A DNA stretch of 64,000 nucleotides from Amycolatopsis sp. 195334CR (GCF_017309385.1 NZ_JAFJMJ010000003.1:1240001-1304000); one strand, 5' to 3'; shown: positions 34,787 through 44,851, numbered from the stretch's first letter. The notes: a model not told the origin generated them from the letters alone. Made by a program: numbers and translations.

Positions 34787-35549
34787 TCCCCGGCCCGTGC
34801 CCCGCGCGGATGAACCACTCCGTGCCGAACTGGAACCGGAACGCCTCCTCCGACTGCGCCAGGAACCACGAGTCCTCGGCGATCTGGCTGGCGTGCGCGC
34901 GCATCGCCTGCCGCTTGTGCTCCAGGTACGCGGTGACGTCGACCTTCGCGGTCAGCTCCGCCTCCGGCTTGCCGATGGTGCTGAGGAATTCCAGGTCCTC
35001 CCCGAAGTCCCCCAGGTCGGCACCCTCGGCCTGCGCGGCCTCGATCCCGCGGCGGATCTCGTCGCGGTTCTGCGTGGCCTGGTAGACACGTTCGGTGCCG
35101 GCCAGTTCGGCGGCCCGCATCCCGACCCGGTGCACCTGGATGTGGTCGGGGTGGCCGTAGCCACCGTTGTCGTCGTAGATGGTGAGCACGTCGGCGTTCT
35201 CCTCGCGGAGGATCGCCGCCAGCTTCTCCGCCGCTTCCTCCACCGGCGCCGTCCAGAACGAGCCCTCGGCGTCGTTCTCCGGCTCCCCCATCATCCCGGA
35301 ATCCGTGTACCCCAGGAACTCCACCCGTTGCGCGCCGAGAATCCCGGCGGCGGCGTGGGTTTCCGCGATGCGCCGCTCACGCAGCGTCTCGCCCTCGGTG
35401 AGGAAGCCCTCCTGCACTTCGCCGTGCTCGCCCTGGGTGGCGACCACGAGCACCACCCGGTGCCCCTCCTCGTAAGCCTTGCGCATCACGCCGCCGACGG
35501 TGATGCACTCGTCGTCGGGATGGGCGTGAAAGGTCACCAATGTCGCCAT
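34755..35549 (-). CDS. PIG-L family deacetylase, mycothiol conjugate amidase-like
   Basis: The 264-residue protein shows the family zinc motif AHPDDE near residue 9-14, a following TQGEHGEV, and the third ligand in YGHPDHIQVH near 130. In actinobacteria this family contains MshB (mycothiol synthesis) and Mca (mycothiol conjugate amidase). The length and GYGHPDHIQVHRVG fit Mca-like enzymes, which detoxify conjugated thiols. ATG at 35549 was chosen over an upstream in-frame start at 35573 since the family begins at MATLVTFHAHPD. Confidence 0.85.
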   Translation of the reverse strand: MATLVTFHAHPDDECITVGGVMRKAYEEGHRVVLVVATQGEHGEVQEGFLTEGETLRERRIAETHAAAGILGAQRVEFLGYTDSGMMGEPENDAEGSFWTAPVEEAAEKLAAILREENADVLTIYDDNGGYGHPDHIQVHRVGMRAAELAGTERVYQATQNRDEIRRGIEAAQAEGADLGDFGEDLEFLSTIGKPEAELTAKVDVTAYLEHKRQAMRAHASQIAEDSWFLAQSEEAFRFQFGTEWFIRAGHGPGITEKDLLAGL

Positions 35550-35592
35550 GGGATCGAACTTACCCGAGCCCACCGACAGAACCGGCGGGCTT

Positions 35593-36516
35593 TCAGCCGG
35601 GTTGCCGCGCCAGCGCCTGCGCGCGGCGTTCGACGAACCGCGCGGCCTGCTTGTCCAGGCCGGTCAGGAACTCGTGCAGCTCCTCGCGCGCCCGCTCGCC
35701 GACCTCACCAAGGCCCTCCAGCTCGAAGACCCGCCAGTGCCGCAGCAGCGGCCAGATCACCTCGTCGTGGTGGATGCGCAGGTCGTAGATCCCGGCCTTG
35801 GCGATCTGCGCGGCCTTGCGCACGAACCCGGGGATGATGCTGCCGGGCATCTGGAAGCCGACCACCTCGTCGGTGATCGCGCGGACCATCGCGTCCGGCG
35901 AGACCTCCAGCGCGGCGGTGACCAGGTTGCGGTAGAAGATCATGTGCAGGTTCTCGTCCATCGAGACCCTGGCCAGCAGCTTGTCCGCGATCGGGTCCTG
36001 GGTGTACCGGCCGGTGTTGCGGTGCGACAGCCGCGTGGCCAGCTCCTGGAACGAGACGTAGGCGAACACGCGCAGCAGCGGTTTGTCCTCGCTGTCGTAC
36101 CCGGCCTGCATGGTGGCCATCCGGGCGCGCTCCAGCTCGTCCGGGTCGACCGCCCTGGTCACCAGCAGGTAGTCGCGGAGGCAGATGCCGTGGCGGCCCT
36201 CCTCGGCGGTCCAGCGGTGCACCCAGGTGCCCCAGGCGCCGTCCCGGCCGAAGGCGCGTTCGATCTCCCGGTGGTAGCTGGGCAGGTTGTCCTCGGTGAG
36301 CAGGTTGACCTCGAGCGCGGTGCGCGCGATCGCCGAGACCCGCGACTGCTCCGGATCCCACGGCTCACCGCCGAGTTCGGCGAAGTCCCGGCCCTGGCTC
36401 CACGGCACGTACTCGTGCGGCATCCACTCCTTGGCCACCCCGAGGTGCCGCTCCAGGTTGGCCTCGGCGACGGGTTCGAGTTCGAGCAGCAGGCGGGTGG
36501 TCTCCGAAATCGGCAT
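35593..36516 (-). CDS. Acyl-ACP desaturase
   Basis: The 307-residue diiron enzyme has the ferritin-like helical bundle with iron motifs EENLPSYH-type (TEDNLPSYH), EEGRHG and DENLHMIF, so both ExxH pairs are present. Such soluble desaturases introduce double bonds in acyl chains carried on ACP (DesA1/DesA2 type). Start ATG at 36516. Upstream lie two tandem palindromes, probably an operator for a fatty-acid-responsive regulator. Divergent from a helicase gene. Confidence 0.92.
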   Translation of the reverse strand: MPISETTRLLLELEPVAEANLERHLGVAKEWMPHEYVPWSQGRDFAELGGEPWDPEQSRVSAIARTALEVNLLTEDNLPSYHREIERAFGRDGAWGTWVHRWTAEEGRHGICLRDYLLVTRAVDPDELERARMATMQAGYDSEDKPLLRVFAYVSFQELATRLSHRNTGRYTQDPIADKLLARVSMDENLHMIFYRNLVTAALEVSPDAMVRAITDEVVGFQMPGSIIPGFVRKAAQIAKAGIYDLRIHHDEVIWPLLRHWRVFELEGLGEVGERAREELHEFLTGLDKQAARFVERRAQALARQPG

Positions 36517-36549
36517 GGGCCAACGCCTTCCGGTGCGAGGAAGTGAACC

Positions 36550-36576
36550 TACGCCACCGTAACCTACGGGACCGTA
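36550..36576. promoter_or_regulatory. Tandem palindromes upstream of the desaturase gene
   Basis: TACGCCACCGTA (36550-36561) and TACGGGACCGTA (36565-36576) are two related 12-base inverted repeats, 15 bases apart in register, 34-60 bases upstream of the desaturase ATG. The spacing of about 1.4 helical turns suggests cooperative binding of a dimeric regulator of the TetR type, as known for other desaturase genes. The regulator is not encoded nearby. Confidence 0.5.
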
Positions 36577-36677
36577 ACCAACAACCGGCGCGGTGACGCG
36601 GGCCACCTGGGCCCGCCGCCTACACTGATCGTCAACTGGCGCCGGGCTTCGCGGCCCCATCCACGTTCGGAGAGCAC

Positions 36678-38330
36678 ATGTCGGGCCGCCGCCCCCAGTC
36701 CGGTTTCGCCGATCTCGGCCTGCCCGCCCCCCTGGTCACCGCACTGGCCGAGGTGGGCGTGCTGGAGCCGTTCCCGATCCAGGCGGCCACGCTGCCGCAC
36801 TCGCTGGAGGGGCGCGACGTGCTCGGCCGCGGCCGCACCGGTTCCGGCAAGACCTACGCGTTCTGCCTGCCCGTGCTCGCGCGCCTCGCGGCGAAGCCGG
36901 TCGAACGGCGGCCGGGGCGCCCGCGCGCGCTGATCCTGGCGCCGACCCGTGAGCTGGTCACGCAGATCGAGGCTTCGCTGGCGCCACTGGCCAAGGCGCT
37001 GTCGCTGCGCACGATGACGGTGTTCGGCGGGGTCAGCCCGAATCCGCAGATCGCCGCGCTGAAGGCGGGGGTGGACATCGTGATCGCCTGCCCCGGCAGG
37101 CTGAACGACCACGTCGCCTCCGGGCACGCGCACCTCGACGCGATCGAGACCACCGTGCTCGACGAGGCCGACCACATGGCCGACCTCGGCTTCCTGCCCG
37201 CGGTCCGGCGCATCCTCGACGCGACGCCGAAGGACGGCCAGCGCTTGCTGTTCTCGGCCACGCTGGACGCCGGGGTCGACGTCATCGTCCGGCGCTACCT
37301 CAGCGATCCGGTGACGCACAGCGTGGATTCCGCGCAGTCGCCGGTGGCCACGATGACGCACCACGTGCTGCACGTCCACGAGGACGACCGGTTGCCGGTG
37401 CTGGTCGACCTGACCTCGGCGCCGGGGCGGACGCTGGTGTTCACCCGGACCAAGTACCGGGCCAAGGCGCTCACCAGGAAGCTGGTCGCGGCCGGGGTGC
37501 CCGCCGTCGAACTGCACGGCAACCTGGGGCAGAACGCGCGCACGCGCAACCTGGCCGCGTTCGCCGACGGCCAGGCGAAGGCGCTGGTGGCCACCGACAT
37601 CGCCGCCCGCGGCATCCACGTGGACGACGTGACGCTGGTGATCCACGCGGATCCGCCGGTGGAGCACAAGGCGTACCTGCACCGATCCGGGCGGACCGCG
37701 CGGGCGGGGGCGTCGGGCACGGTGATCACGCTGATGACGGACGAGCAGGTGCCGGACGTCCGGGACCTGACGCGGAAGGCCGGGATCAAGCCGCGCACCA
37801 CGCGGCTGGACGCCGGGCACCCGCTGCTCGCCGAGCTCGCGCCGGGAGAGCGCTCGTACGTGAAGCCGGCGGCGAAGGCACCGAAGGCACCGCCCAAGGC
37901 GCAGGCGAAGACGCGGCCGAACGCGCAGACGCGCTCGGGCCAGGGCCGCTCGGGAGGCGCGAAGCAGACGCGCGCGGAGTCGGGGACGCCCCAGCGATCC
38001 GGCGGCCAGGCGCGGTCGGGGGCGCGGTCCGGGGCCACGGCACGCTCGGAGTCGACGACACGATCCGGCTCGGCGGCACGCTCGGAGTCCGCGGCGCGCT
38101 CGGGGGCGCGGTCGGGCGCGGACAAGCAGGGGCGCTCGGGGGCCAAGTCGCAGGCGGGGAAGGGGCGGCGGGACGGGCAGTCCCAGGCCCCATCCCAGGG
38201 CAAGGCGCAGTCGGGGCAGCAGCGGCGCCGACAGTCCGGCGGGACGGGTACCTCGGGGGCTTCCAGCGCGTCCGGGGCGGCGAAGTTCTCCGCGGGCACC
38301 AGGGCCGGCAGGCGCGGGCGCGTTCGCTGA
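36678..38330 (+). CDS. DEAD-box ATP-dependent RNA helicase, RhlE-like
   Basis: The 550-residue protein has all helicase motifs: Q motif (FADLGLPAPLVTAL with FPIQAATLP), Walker A GRGRTGSGKTYAF, PTRELVTQI, DEADHMADLGF, FSATL, and HRSGRTARAG of motif VI. After about residue 385 comes a low-complexity tail rich in Arg, Ser, Gly, Ala and Gln with repeated RSG units, likely RNA-binding. Role: RNA unwinding in ribosome assembly or cold response. Confidence 0.94.
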   Translation: MSGRRPQSGFADLGLPAPLVTALAEVGVLEPFPIQAATLPHSLEGRDVLGRGRTGSGKTYAFCLPVLARLAAKPVERRPGRPRALILAPTRELVTQIEASLAPLAKALSLRTMTVFGGVSPNPQIAALKAGVDIVIACPGRLNDHVASGHAHLDAIETTVLDEADHMADLGFLPAVRRILDATPKDGQRLLFSATLDAGVDVIVRRYLSDPVTHSVDSAQSPVATMTHHVLHVHEDDRLPVLVDLTSAPGRTLVFTRTKYRAKALTRKLVAAGVPAVELHGNLGQNARTRNLAAFADGQAKALVATDIAARGIHVDDVTLVIHADPPVEHKAYLHRSGRTARAGASGTVITLMTDEQVPDVRDLTRKAGIKPRTTRLDAGHPLLAELAPGERSYVKPAAKAPKAPPKAQAKTRPNAQTRSGQGRSGGAKQTRAESGTPQRSGGQARSGARSGATARSESTTRSGSAARSESAARSGARSGADKQGRSGAKSQAGKGRRDGQSQAPSQGKAQSGQQRRRQSGGTGTSGASSASGAAKFSAGTRAGRRGRVR

Positions 38331-38357
38331 CGCCCACCCCGTGGAAGAATTCCGGGT

Positions 38358-38831
38358 ATGCGAGACCGTGATCCGGAAGGACGGGCGCGCAACGCGAGGC
38401 CACGCGACGGCCTCGGCCGCCCGTTGCCCTATGGCTCACCCGGCGTGGAGCGCCAGCCCGAGGGCATCGAGCGCACCCCCGCGGAGACGCTGACCGAAGC
38501 CCAGCGGCTGCTCGACGCGGGCATGCCGTTCCACGCGCACGAGGTCTTCGAGGACGCCTGGAAAACCGGCGCCGAGGCGGACGAGGGGTTGTGGCGCGGC
38601 ATGGCCCAGCTCGCCGTCGGGCTGACGCACGCCGCGCGGGGCAACGCCGTCGGCGGCGCCTCGCTGCTGCGCCGCGGTGCCGCGAACGTGGAGCCCTATC
38701 GCCCCCGGGAGCCGTACGGCATCGACATCCCCGGGCTCGTTCAGTGGGCCGCCAGCCTCGCCGACGAACTGGAGACGCGCCCGAAAACGGTCGAGCCGGC
38801 GCGGGCGGCGCCCCGGCTGCGGCCCGCCTGA
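38358..38831 (+). CDS. DUF309 domain-containing protein
   Basis: The 157-residue protein contains the DUF309 signature FHAHEVFEDAWK near residue 56, with LWRGMAQLAVGLTHAARGN following. His and Glu in HAHEVFE suggest metal binding. Function unknown. The first 40 residues are charged. Its 3' end overlaps an opposing small gene by about 90 bases. Confidence 0.85.
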   Translation: MRDRDPEGRARNARPRDGLGRPLPYGSPGVERQPEGIERTPAETLTEAQRLLDAGMPFHAHEVFEDAWKTGAEADEGLWRGMAQLAVGLTHAARGNAVGGASLLRRGAANVEPYRPREPYGIDIPGLVQWAASLADELETRPKTVEPARAAPRLRPA

Positions 38832-38977
38832 GCGGCGAGTTCGGTCCGCACCCTGGTCAGGTCGCGGTCCTCGGCACGCCCACTGCCGGTGACGGACGGC
38901 CGGGCCTGGCGGCGGTGGTTGCGTTCGAGCGCGTAGACGGACAGGGCCAGCAACAGGATCAGCACCAGGTAACTCAT
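38741..38977 (-). CDS. Small single-helix membrane protein (hypothetical)
   Basis: A 78-residue frame starts at ATG 38977 with one helix (residues 3-17, YLVLILLLALSVYAL) followed by a basic and then mixed tail. About 90 bases overlap the DUF309 gene on the other strand, so the C-terminus may be constrained or the frame may be chance. The first 45 codons lie in otherwise empty sequence and look protein-like. No family recognised. Confidence 0.45.
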   Translation of the reverse strand: MSYLVLILLLALSVYALERNHRRQARPSVTGSGRAEDRDLTRVRTELAAQAGRSRGAARAGSTVFGRVSSSSARLAAH

Positions 38978-39063
38978 GGCATGAATTGTTCGCTCAACTA
39001 ATTGCTGCCAACAGTGGCAGATCCGACCTTGTGCGGCAAAATCCTGCCAATTAGGCTGCCCGG

Positions 39064-40014
39064 ATGCTGAAGACGGTGGCCGCGCTGGTGATCGACGGGG
39101 TCGCACCCTTCGAGCTGGGCGTGCTGTGCGAGGTGTTCGGCGTCGACCGGAGGGATGGCGGGGTGCCGCCGATCGAGTTCCGCGTCTGCGGTGAACGGGC
39201 GGGCGAGCCGGTGCGGACCAGCATGGGCATGTCGCTCACGCCGGACCACGGCCTGGACGGGCTCGACGGCGCCGACCTCGTCGCGCTGCCCGCCTACGAC
39301 ATCCGCGACGAGTACCCGGAGGCGGCGCTCGCCGCGGTGCGGGCGGCCAGCGCGCGCGGCGCCACCGTGCTGACGGTGTGCAGCGGCGTGTTCTTCCTCG
39401 GCGCGACGGGCCTGCTCGACGGCCGCCGGTGCACCACGCACTGGCGGCACGCCGAGGCCTTCGCCGCGCGCTTCCCGCGGACCGAACTCGACCCGGACGT
39501 GCTGTTCGTCGACGACGGCGACCTGATCACCAGCGCCGGGACCGCGTCGGGCATCGACGCCTGCCTGCACCTGGTGCGCCGGGAACTGGGCACGGAGATC
39601 GCCACCCGCATCGCGCGGCGGATGGTGGTCGCGCCGCAGCGGGAGGGCGGGCAGCGGCAGTTCGTGGAGACGCCGATCCCGGAGTGCACCGGGGACAGCC
39701 TGCAGCCGCTCCTGGCCTGGCTGCTGGAGAACCTGACCGCCGAGCACACCGTCGCCGGCCTGGCGCGGCAGGCGAAGATGTCGGAACGGACCTTCGCCCG
39801 CCGCTTCGCCGCCGAAACCGGCACGACGCCGAACCGGTGGCTGTCCACGCAACGCGTCCTGCACGCCCGGCGGTTGCTGGAGGAGACCACGCTGGGCGTG
39901 GACGAGATCGCCGCGGAAACCGGCTTCGGCACGGCCGCCCTGCTGCGGCACCACTTCCACCGCGTGGTGGGCGTCTCCCCGAAGGACTACCGCCGCAGCT
40001 TCGCCCCCGGCTGA
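39064..40014 (+). CDS. GlxA-type transcriptional regulator (DJ-1/PfpI plus AraC domain)
   Basis: The 316-residue protein has a DJ-1/PfpI-like N-terminal domain with a nucleophile-like Cys in LTVCSGVFFLGATG near 107, and a C-terminal AraC helix-turn-helix pair from about 215 (TVAGLARQAKMSERTFARRFAAETG and VDEIAAETGFGTAALLRHHFHRVVG, split). Such proteins sense small metabolites. Target genes unknown; it stands alone. Palindromic repeat copy 1 follows its stop by a few bases. Confidence 0.9.
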   Translation: MLKTVAALVIDGVAPFELGVLCEVFGVDRRDGGVPPIEFRVCGERAGEPVRTSMGMSLTPDHGLDGLDGADLVALPAYDIRDEYPEAALAAVRAASARGATVLTVCSGVFFLGATGLLDGRRCTTHWRHAEAFAARFPRTELDPDVLFVDDGDLITSAGTASGIDACLHLVRRELGTEIATRIARRMVVAPQREGGQRQFVETPIPECTGDSLQPLLAWLLENLTAEHTVAGLARQAKMSERTFARRFAAETGTTPNRWLSTQRVLHARRLLEETTLGVDEIAAETGFGTAALLRHHFHRVVGVSPKDYRRSFAPG

Positions 40015-40020
40015 CGCGCT

Positions 40021-40067
40021 GTGAATGTGGCTTTCACTGCGGATTTCGCAGTGAAAGCCACATTCAC
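40021..40067. repeat. Interspersed palindromic repeat, copy 1
   Basis: GTGAATGTGGCTTTCACTGC (40021-40040), a 7-base loop GGATTTC, then the exact reverse complement (40048-40067). The 20-base arms are perfect; including flanks CT and AG they extend to 40019-40069. It lies between the convergent GlxA and CapA genes and could terminate both transcripts. The same arm sequence recurs at 50.1 and 55.4 kb, so it is a dispersed repeat family and not a random terminator. Confidence 0.8.
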
Positions 40068-40095
40068 AGCAGGCGGGCGGGCGGGCGGGGTGCCG

Positions 40096-41214
40096 CTACC
40101 GGGTGGCGCCCGGGCGGGTCAGGCCATCGGCGTCGGCCTTCCGGCTCAAAACGACCTCGTCCGTGCGCGCGAGCGCTTCCTTCTGCCGCGCCGTGGCGCC
40201 GGCGGTGGCGTCCTGCAGGCGGATCGGCGGCCCCAGCTCGACCAGCGTCGGCACGTACTCGGCCTTGTCCACCGTCCAGCCGCCGGCGCCCTTGGTGAAG
40301 TGGAACCGCGCCGCCACGCCCTCTTCCGTGGTGCCCCGCGGTTCCGAGTGCTTCGCGATGTGGTTGCCCAGCCCGTACGCCACCCACTTCGAGCCGATCT
40401 TCTCGAACGGCTGCACCACGTGCGCGTGGTGGCCGATGATCAGGTCGATCGCGTCGTTCTCGAGCAGCTTCTTCGCCGTCGAGGTCTGCTCCTTCGTCGG
40501 CTCCGAGCGGTACTCGGTACCCCAGTGCAGGCTCGCGATCACCACTTCCGCCCCGGCCTCGCGCGTCTTGCGGGCCGCCGCGATCACGTCGTCCGCGTCG
40601 AGCGTGTTCGACATCCACGGTTTGCCCTCGGGCAGTTCGATGCCGTTGAAGCCGAAGGTGAACGACACGTGCCCCACCTTCGTGCCCGCCGCGTCCAGCA
40701 CCAGCGGGGTGCCCGCCTCCTTCGACGACCGCGCCGAGCCGGTGTGCTTGAGCCCGGCCGCGTCCAGCCCGTCGAGCGTGCGCTCCACCCCCTCCTCGCC
40801 CTGGTCGAGCGTGTGGTTCGAGGCGGTCGAGCAGGCGTCGTACCCGGTGTCCTTCAGCGCACCGGCGATCTCCGGCGGCGCGTTGAACGAGGGGTACCCG
40901 CTGTACGGCCCGCCCGGGTCGGCCAGCGGCACCTCCAGGTGGCACAACCCGAGGTCCGCGCCGGAGACCACCGGCCGGACGCCCTCGAACTGCGGCCGGA
41001 AGTCGATCTTGCCGCCCCCGTCGGCCTCGGCCTGCTCGGTCAGCGCCGGGTGCACCAGCACGTCACCGGTGGCGACCACGGAGAAACCGGGCGCCGCGGG
41101 CGCGGCGGGCGCCGGCGCGGGGGCCTCCGCGGAGGGCGGGGTTTCCGGGGTGGAACTACAGCCGGTGACCAGAACCGCACTGAGGAGGGCAGCCGAAACG
41201 AACCGTCGCTCCAT
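40096..41214 (-). CDS. CapA-family lipoprotein (poly-gamma-glutamate synthesis-like metallophosphatase)
   Basis: The 372-residue protein has a signal peptide with lipobox VTGC (Cys near 19) and a Pro/Ala-rich linker. A CapA-type calcineurin-like domain follows: VVATGDVLVHPALT, FNAPPEIAGAL, STASNHTLDQGEEG near 120 and IIGHHAHVVQPFE near 245, holding metal ligands. CapA-like proteins are linked to polyglutamate capsules or act as general phosphatases. No capBC genes are present. Confidence 0.88.
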   Translation of the reverse strand: MERRFVSAALLSAVLVTGCSSTPETPPSAEAPAPAPAAPAAPGFSVVATGDVLVHPALTEQAEADGGGKIDFRPQFEGVRPVVSGADLGLCHLEVPLADPGGPYSGYPSFNAPPEIAGALKDTGYDACSTASNHTLDQGEEGVERTLDGLDAAGLKHTGSARSSKEAGTPLVLDAAGTKVGHVSFTFGFNGIELPEGKPWMSNTLDADDVIAAARKTREAGAEVVIASLHWGTEYRSEPTKEQTSTAKKLLENDAIDLIIGHHAHVVQPFEKIGSKWVAYGLGNHIAKHSEPRGTTEEGVAARFHFTKGAGGWTVDKAEYVPTLVELGPPIRLQDATAGATARQKEALARTDEVVLSRKADADGLTRPGATR

Positions 41215-41253
41215 CGTGTGCGCTCCCCATCCCCGGCCGATCACGGACGGGGG

Positions 41254-42141
<888 letters not shown>

Positions 42142-42152
42142 GCGACCCTCCC

Positions 42153-43721
42153 TCAGTGACCCGGCTGCAGGTGTCCGTCCGCCAGCCCGTCAAAGCCTAG
42201 CCGCACCAGCCTTTCCCCCAGCGCGGCCGCCTCCGCCAGCTCCGCCTCGAACTCCGCGAGCCGCCGGAACGCCCGGCCGTAGGCCCGCTGCTCGGCCAGC
42301 GGCAGCCGGGGCACGCGCACCCGCCGCAGGTCCAGCCTGGTCGAGTTGGAGGTCATCCGGTGCATCGCCGAACGCAGCAGCCCGGCCAGGAAGTCCGGGT
42401 CGATGCGCTCGGGATCGACCCGGTATTCGGTGCCCGCCGGGGATTTCACCGGCACGCCCTCGCCGGATTTGCGCACCAGCCCGGCTTTGATCAGTTCGCC
42501 GATGGTGGTCAGCGGCCAGGACCGGTCGTGGTCGAGCACCTCGAGGTCCGGCGGTACCAGTGCCCGCGCGCGGAATCCGGCCAGTGCGGCCACGAAGCTC
42601 TCCCCGCCCTCGGAACCGCGGTGCCGCGCCGGGCTCAGGTCCACGTCGTCGTCGATCAGGTCGATCACCTTGGTCGGCCAGGATTCCGGTGCCGCCCAAG
42701 CCTTTTCCACCGCCGCGAAGTCCTCTGTGGACTCCAGCAGGAGCACCCGGTCGCCGCCGGTCCCGGGTTCCGGGCGGCGCAGCAACCACAGGTCGCGGGT
42801 GCCGTCCGGCATGGTCACCACCGCGCGCAACGCCCCGGCGCGCAACAGGTTCCCGCGGATCCGGCGCCCCGACCGGCGCCCGGCGACGGCGGGCGGCAGC
42901 AGGATCGCCACGGTCCCGCCGGGCCGCGCGTGGGACAGGCAGTGCTGCACCCACGCGAGTTCCGGTTCCCCGCGCGGGGGCACGCCGAACTCCCAGCGCC
43001 CGTCCCCGGCGAGTTCCTCGTGGCCCCAGGCGCGTTCGTTGAGCGGCGGGTCGCACAGGACCGCGTCGGCGAGCTCGCCGGCGAAAGCGTCCTGCCGCAG
43101 CGAATCACCGGCGCTGACCCGCGCGTCGATCCCGGCCAGGCGCAGGCGCGTGCCCGCCATCGCGGCGGCCGTCTCGTCGAGGTCCTGCCCGAAGGCGTGG
43201 GACGCGGTCGCCGCGAGCAGCAGCGCGCCGGTGCCGCAGGCCGGGTCGAACACGGTGTCCACCCGGCCGGCCAGGCGGGCCATCAGCTCGGCGATCGGGC
43301 CGGGCGTCACCGGCAACCGGCGGACGTGGACCTCCTGGTAGCGCTCGTAGAGGAACTCGAACACCTCGCGGGCACCCAGTTCGGCGACCGCGCCGTCGAG
43401 TTGCTCGTCGGCGTGGAAGGCGCCGTTCTCCAGCGCCGCGCCGGTGTCGGCGACCAGTTCACCGAGCCCGAGGTCGTCGGCGGCCGCGCGCAGCCGTTGC
43501 CAGACCCGCTCCGCGCGCGAAACCTCGAACCGCTTACCGTTGCGGCGCAACCAGTCTTCGACCTCGGCCAGGGAGAACAGCGGGCTGGACGCGGTTCCGC
43601 CGACCGGACGCGGGAAGTCGTCGTACCGGCGGCGCCAGTTGCTCACCGCCGCCCGGCCGACGTCGACCAGCCGCGCGATGTCGCCGGCGGTCACGGTCGC
43701 TTCCTGGTTCATAACGGACAT
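42153..43721 (-). CDS. N-6 DNA methylase-like protein with N-terminal HTH
   Basis: The 522-residue protein begins with a MerR/ParB-like helix-turn-helix (TAGDIARLVDVGRAAVSNWRRRY, residues about 11-33), then an HsdM-like methyltransferase core with motif I DPACGTG (159-165) and motif IV DPPL (224-227). The usual aromatic of the NPPY/F motif is Leu here, so catalysis may be altered or lost. The C-terminal 150 residues resemble a target-recognition or dimerisation part. There is no restriction subunit. It is coupled to a Ser/Thr kinase gene and divergent from a PP2C gene. ATG 43721 or 43712 starts it. Confidence 0.85.
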   Translation of the reverse strand: MSVMNQEATVTAGDIARLVDVGRAAVSNWRRRYDDFPRPVGGTASSPLFSLAEVEDWLRRNGKRFEVSRAERVWQRLRAAADDLGLGELVADTGAALENGAFHADEQLDGAVAELGAREVFEFLYERYQEVHVRRLPVTPGPIAELMARLAGRVDTVFDPACGTGALLLAATASHAFGQDLDETAAAMAGTRLRLAGIDARVSAGDSLRQDAFAGELADAVLCDPPLNERAWGHEELAGDGRWEFGVPPRGEPELAWVQHCLSHARPGGTVAILLPPAVAGRRSGRRIRGNLLRAGALRAVVTMPDGTRDLWLLRRPEPGTGGDRVLLLESTEDFAAVEKAWAAPESWPTKVIDLIDDDVDLSPARHRGSEGGESFVAALAGFRARALVPPDLEVLDHDRSWPLTTIGELIKAGLVRKSGEGVPVKSPAGTEYRVDPERIDPDFLAGLLRSAMHRMTSNSTRLDLRRVRVPRLPLAEQRAYGRAFRRLAEFEAELAEAAALGERLVRLGFDGLADGHLQPGH

Positions 43722-43778
43722 GCTAATCCACGAGCCAATGACTTGTGTATTGAGTTCACACCATGCTCTACTGGTGGC

Positions 43779-44480
43779 ATGACACACGAATTCCGTGCGG
43801 TGGTCGGCACGGATCCAGGGCTCAACCGCAAGGGCAACGAAGACGCCGCCTTCGCCGGTTCCCGGGTGCTCGTGCTCGCCGACGGCATGGGCGGGCACAC
43901 CAGTGGTGAGGTGGCCAGCGCGCTCGCCGTCGACGCGCTGCGCGAGCTGGACGAGGGACCGCACGAGGACCTGACCGGCGCGCTGGCGAAGGCGGTCGCG
44001 GAGGCGGGCAGGCTGCTCAACGAGCACGCGCCGGCCGGTGCGGGCACCACGGTCACCGCCATGCTGTGGGACGGTCCGCGCTTCGGACTGGCGCACGTCG
44101 GCGACTCGCGGGGTTACCTGTTGCGGGACAGCATCCTGTACCAGATGACCCGCGACCACACGCTGGTGCAGACCCTGGTCGACGAAGGCCGGATCACGCC
44201 GGAGGAGGCCGAGGTCCACCCGCGGCGGTCGATGCTGGTGCGCGCGCTGCAGAGCGGCAGCACCCACGACCCCGACCTCTCCGAGCACGAGGCGGCGCCG
44301 GGTGACCGGTACCTGCTGTGCTCCGACGGCCTGACCGACGTGGTCCGCGACGAGGCCATCCGCGAGGTGCTCGACGAGGTCGCCGACCCGGAAGCCGCGG
44401 TGCACCGGCTGATCGCACTGGCCAACGCGGGCGGCGGCCCGGACAACATCACCTGCGTACTGGCCGACTACCCCGGCTAG
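43779..44480 (+). CDS. PP2C-family Ser/Thr protein phosphatase
   Basis: The 233-residue protein has the bacterial PP2C (PstP-like) core: GLNRKGNEDAAF, VLADGMGGHTSGEVAS, GTTVTAML, LAHVGDSRGYLLRD, LCSDGLTD and GGGPDNITCVLADY. These residues hold the two metals. It lacks a membrane anchor. It starts 57 bases from the divergent methylase-like gene and could dephosphorylate targets of the adjacent kinase. Confidence 0.94.
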   Translation: MTHEFRAVVGTDPGLNRKGNEDAAFAGSRVLVLADGMGGHTSGEVASALAVDALRELDEGPHEDLTGALAKAVAEAGRLLNEHAPAGAGTTVTAMLWDGPRFGLAHVGDSRGYLLRDSILYQMTRDHTLVQTLVDEGRITPEEAEVHPRRSMLVRALQSGSTHDPDLSEHEAAPGDRYLLCSDGLTDVVRDEAIREVLDEVADPEAAVHRLIALANAGGGPDNITCVLADYPG

Positions 44481-44482
44481 CC

Positions 44483-44845
44483 GTGAACCACCCCTGCCCG
44501 TGCTGCGGCCACCTGGTCTTCGGCGATCCCCCTGGCTCCTACGAAATCTGCGGCGTCTGCTTCTGGGAGGACGACGCCGTCCAACTGCGGTGGCCGGACA
44601 GCGGCGGCGCGAACAGCCTTTCCCTGATCGACGCGCAGCGCGCCTACGCCGAACTCGGGGCGATGGAGTTCCGCTTCACGGGCCTCGTGCGCCCGCCCAC
44701 CGACGGCGAACCGCGGGACGACGGCTGGCGGCCGATCGACCTCGACACCGATCACTTCGAGCCCCGGGGCGTCCGGGAGGCGCCGTGGCCGGCCGAACTC
44801 ACCACGCTCTACTGGTGGCGGCCGGACTACTGGCGCCGCGGCTGA
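44483..44845 (+). CDS. CPCC family cysteine-rich protein
   Basis: The 120-residue protein starts NHPCPCCGHLVFGDPPGSYEICGVCFWEDD: a CPCC plus CxxC pair that forms a likely zinc ribbon. This is the Cys-rich CPCC family, function unknown and often near toxin or immunity genes. GTG at 44483 begins two bases after the PP2C stop, suggesting co-transcription. The rest is acidic and Trp-rich. Confidence 0.88.
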   Translation: MNHPCPCCGHLVFGDPPGSYEICGVCFWEDDAVQLRWPDSGGANSLSLIDAQRAYAELGAMEFRFTGLVRPPTDGEPRDDGWRPIDLDTDHFEPRGVREAPWPAELTTLYWWRPDYWRRG

Positions 44846-44851
44846 CGCCGC

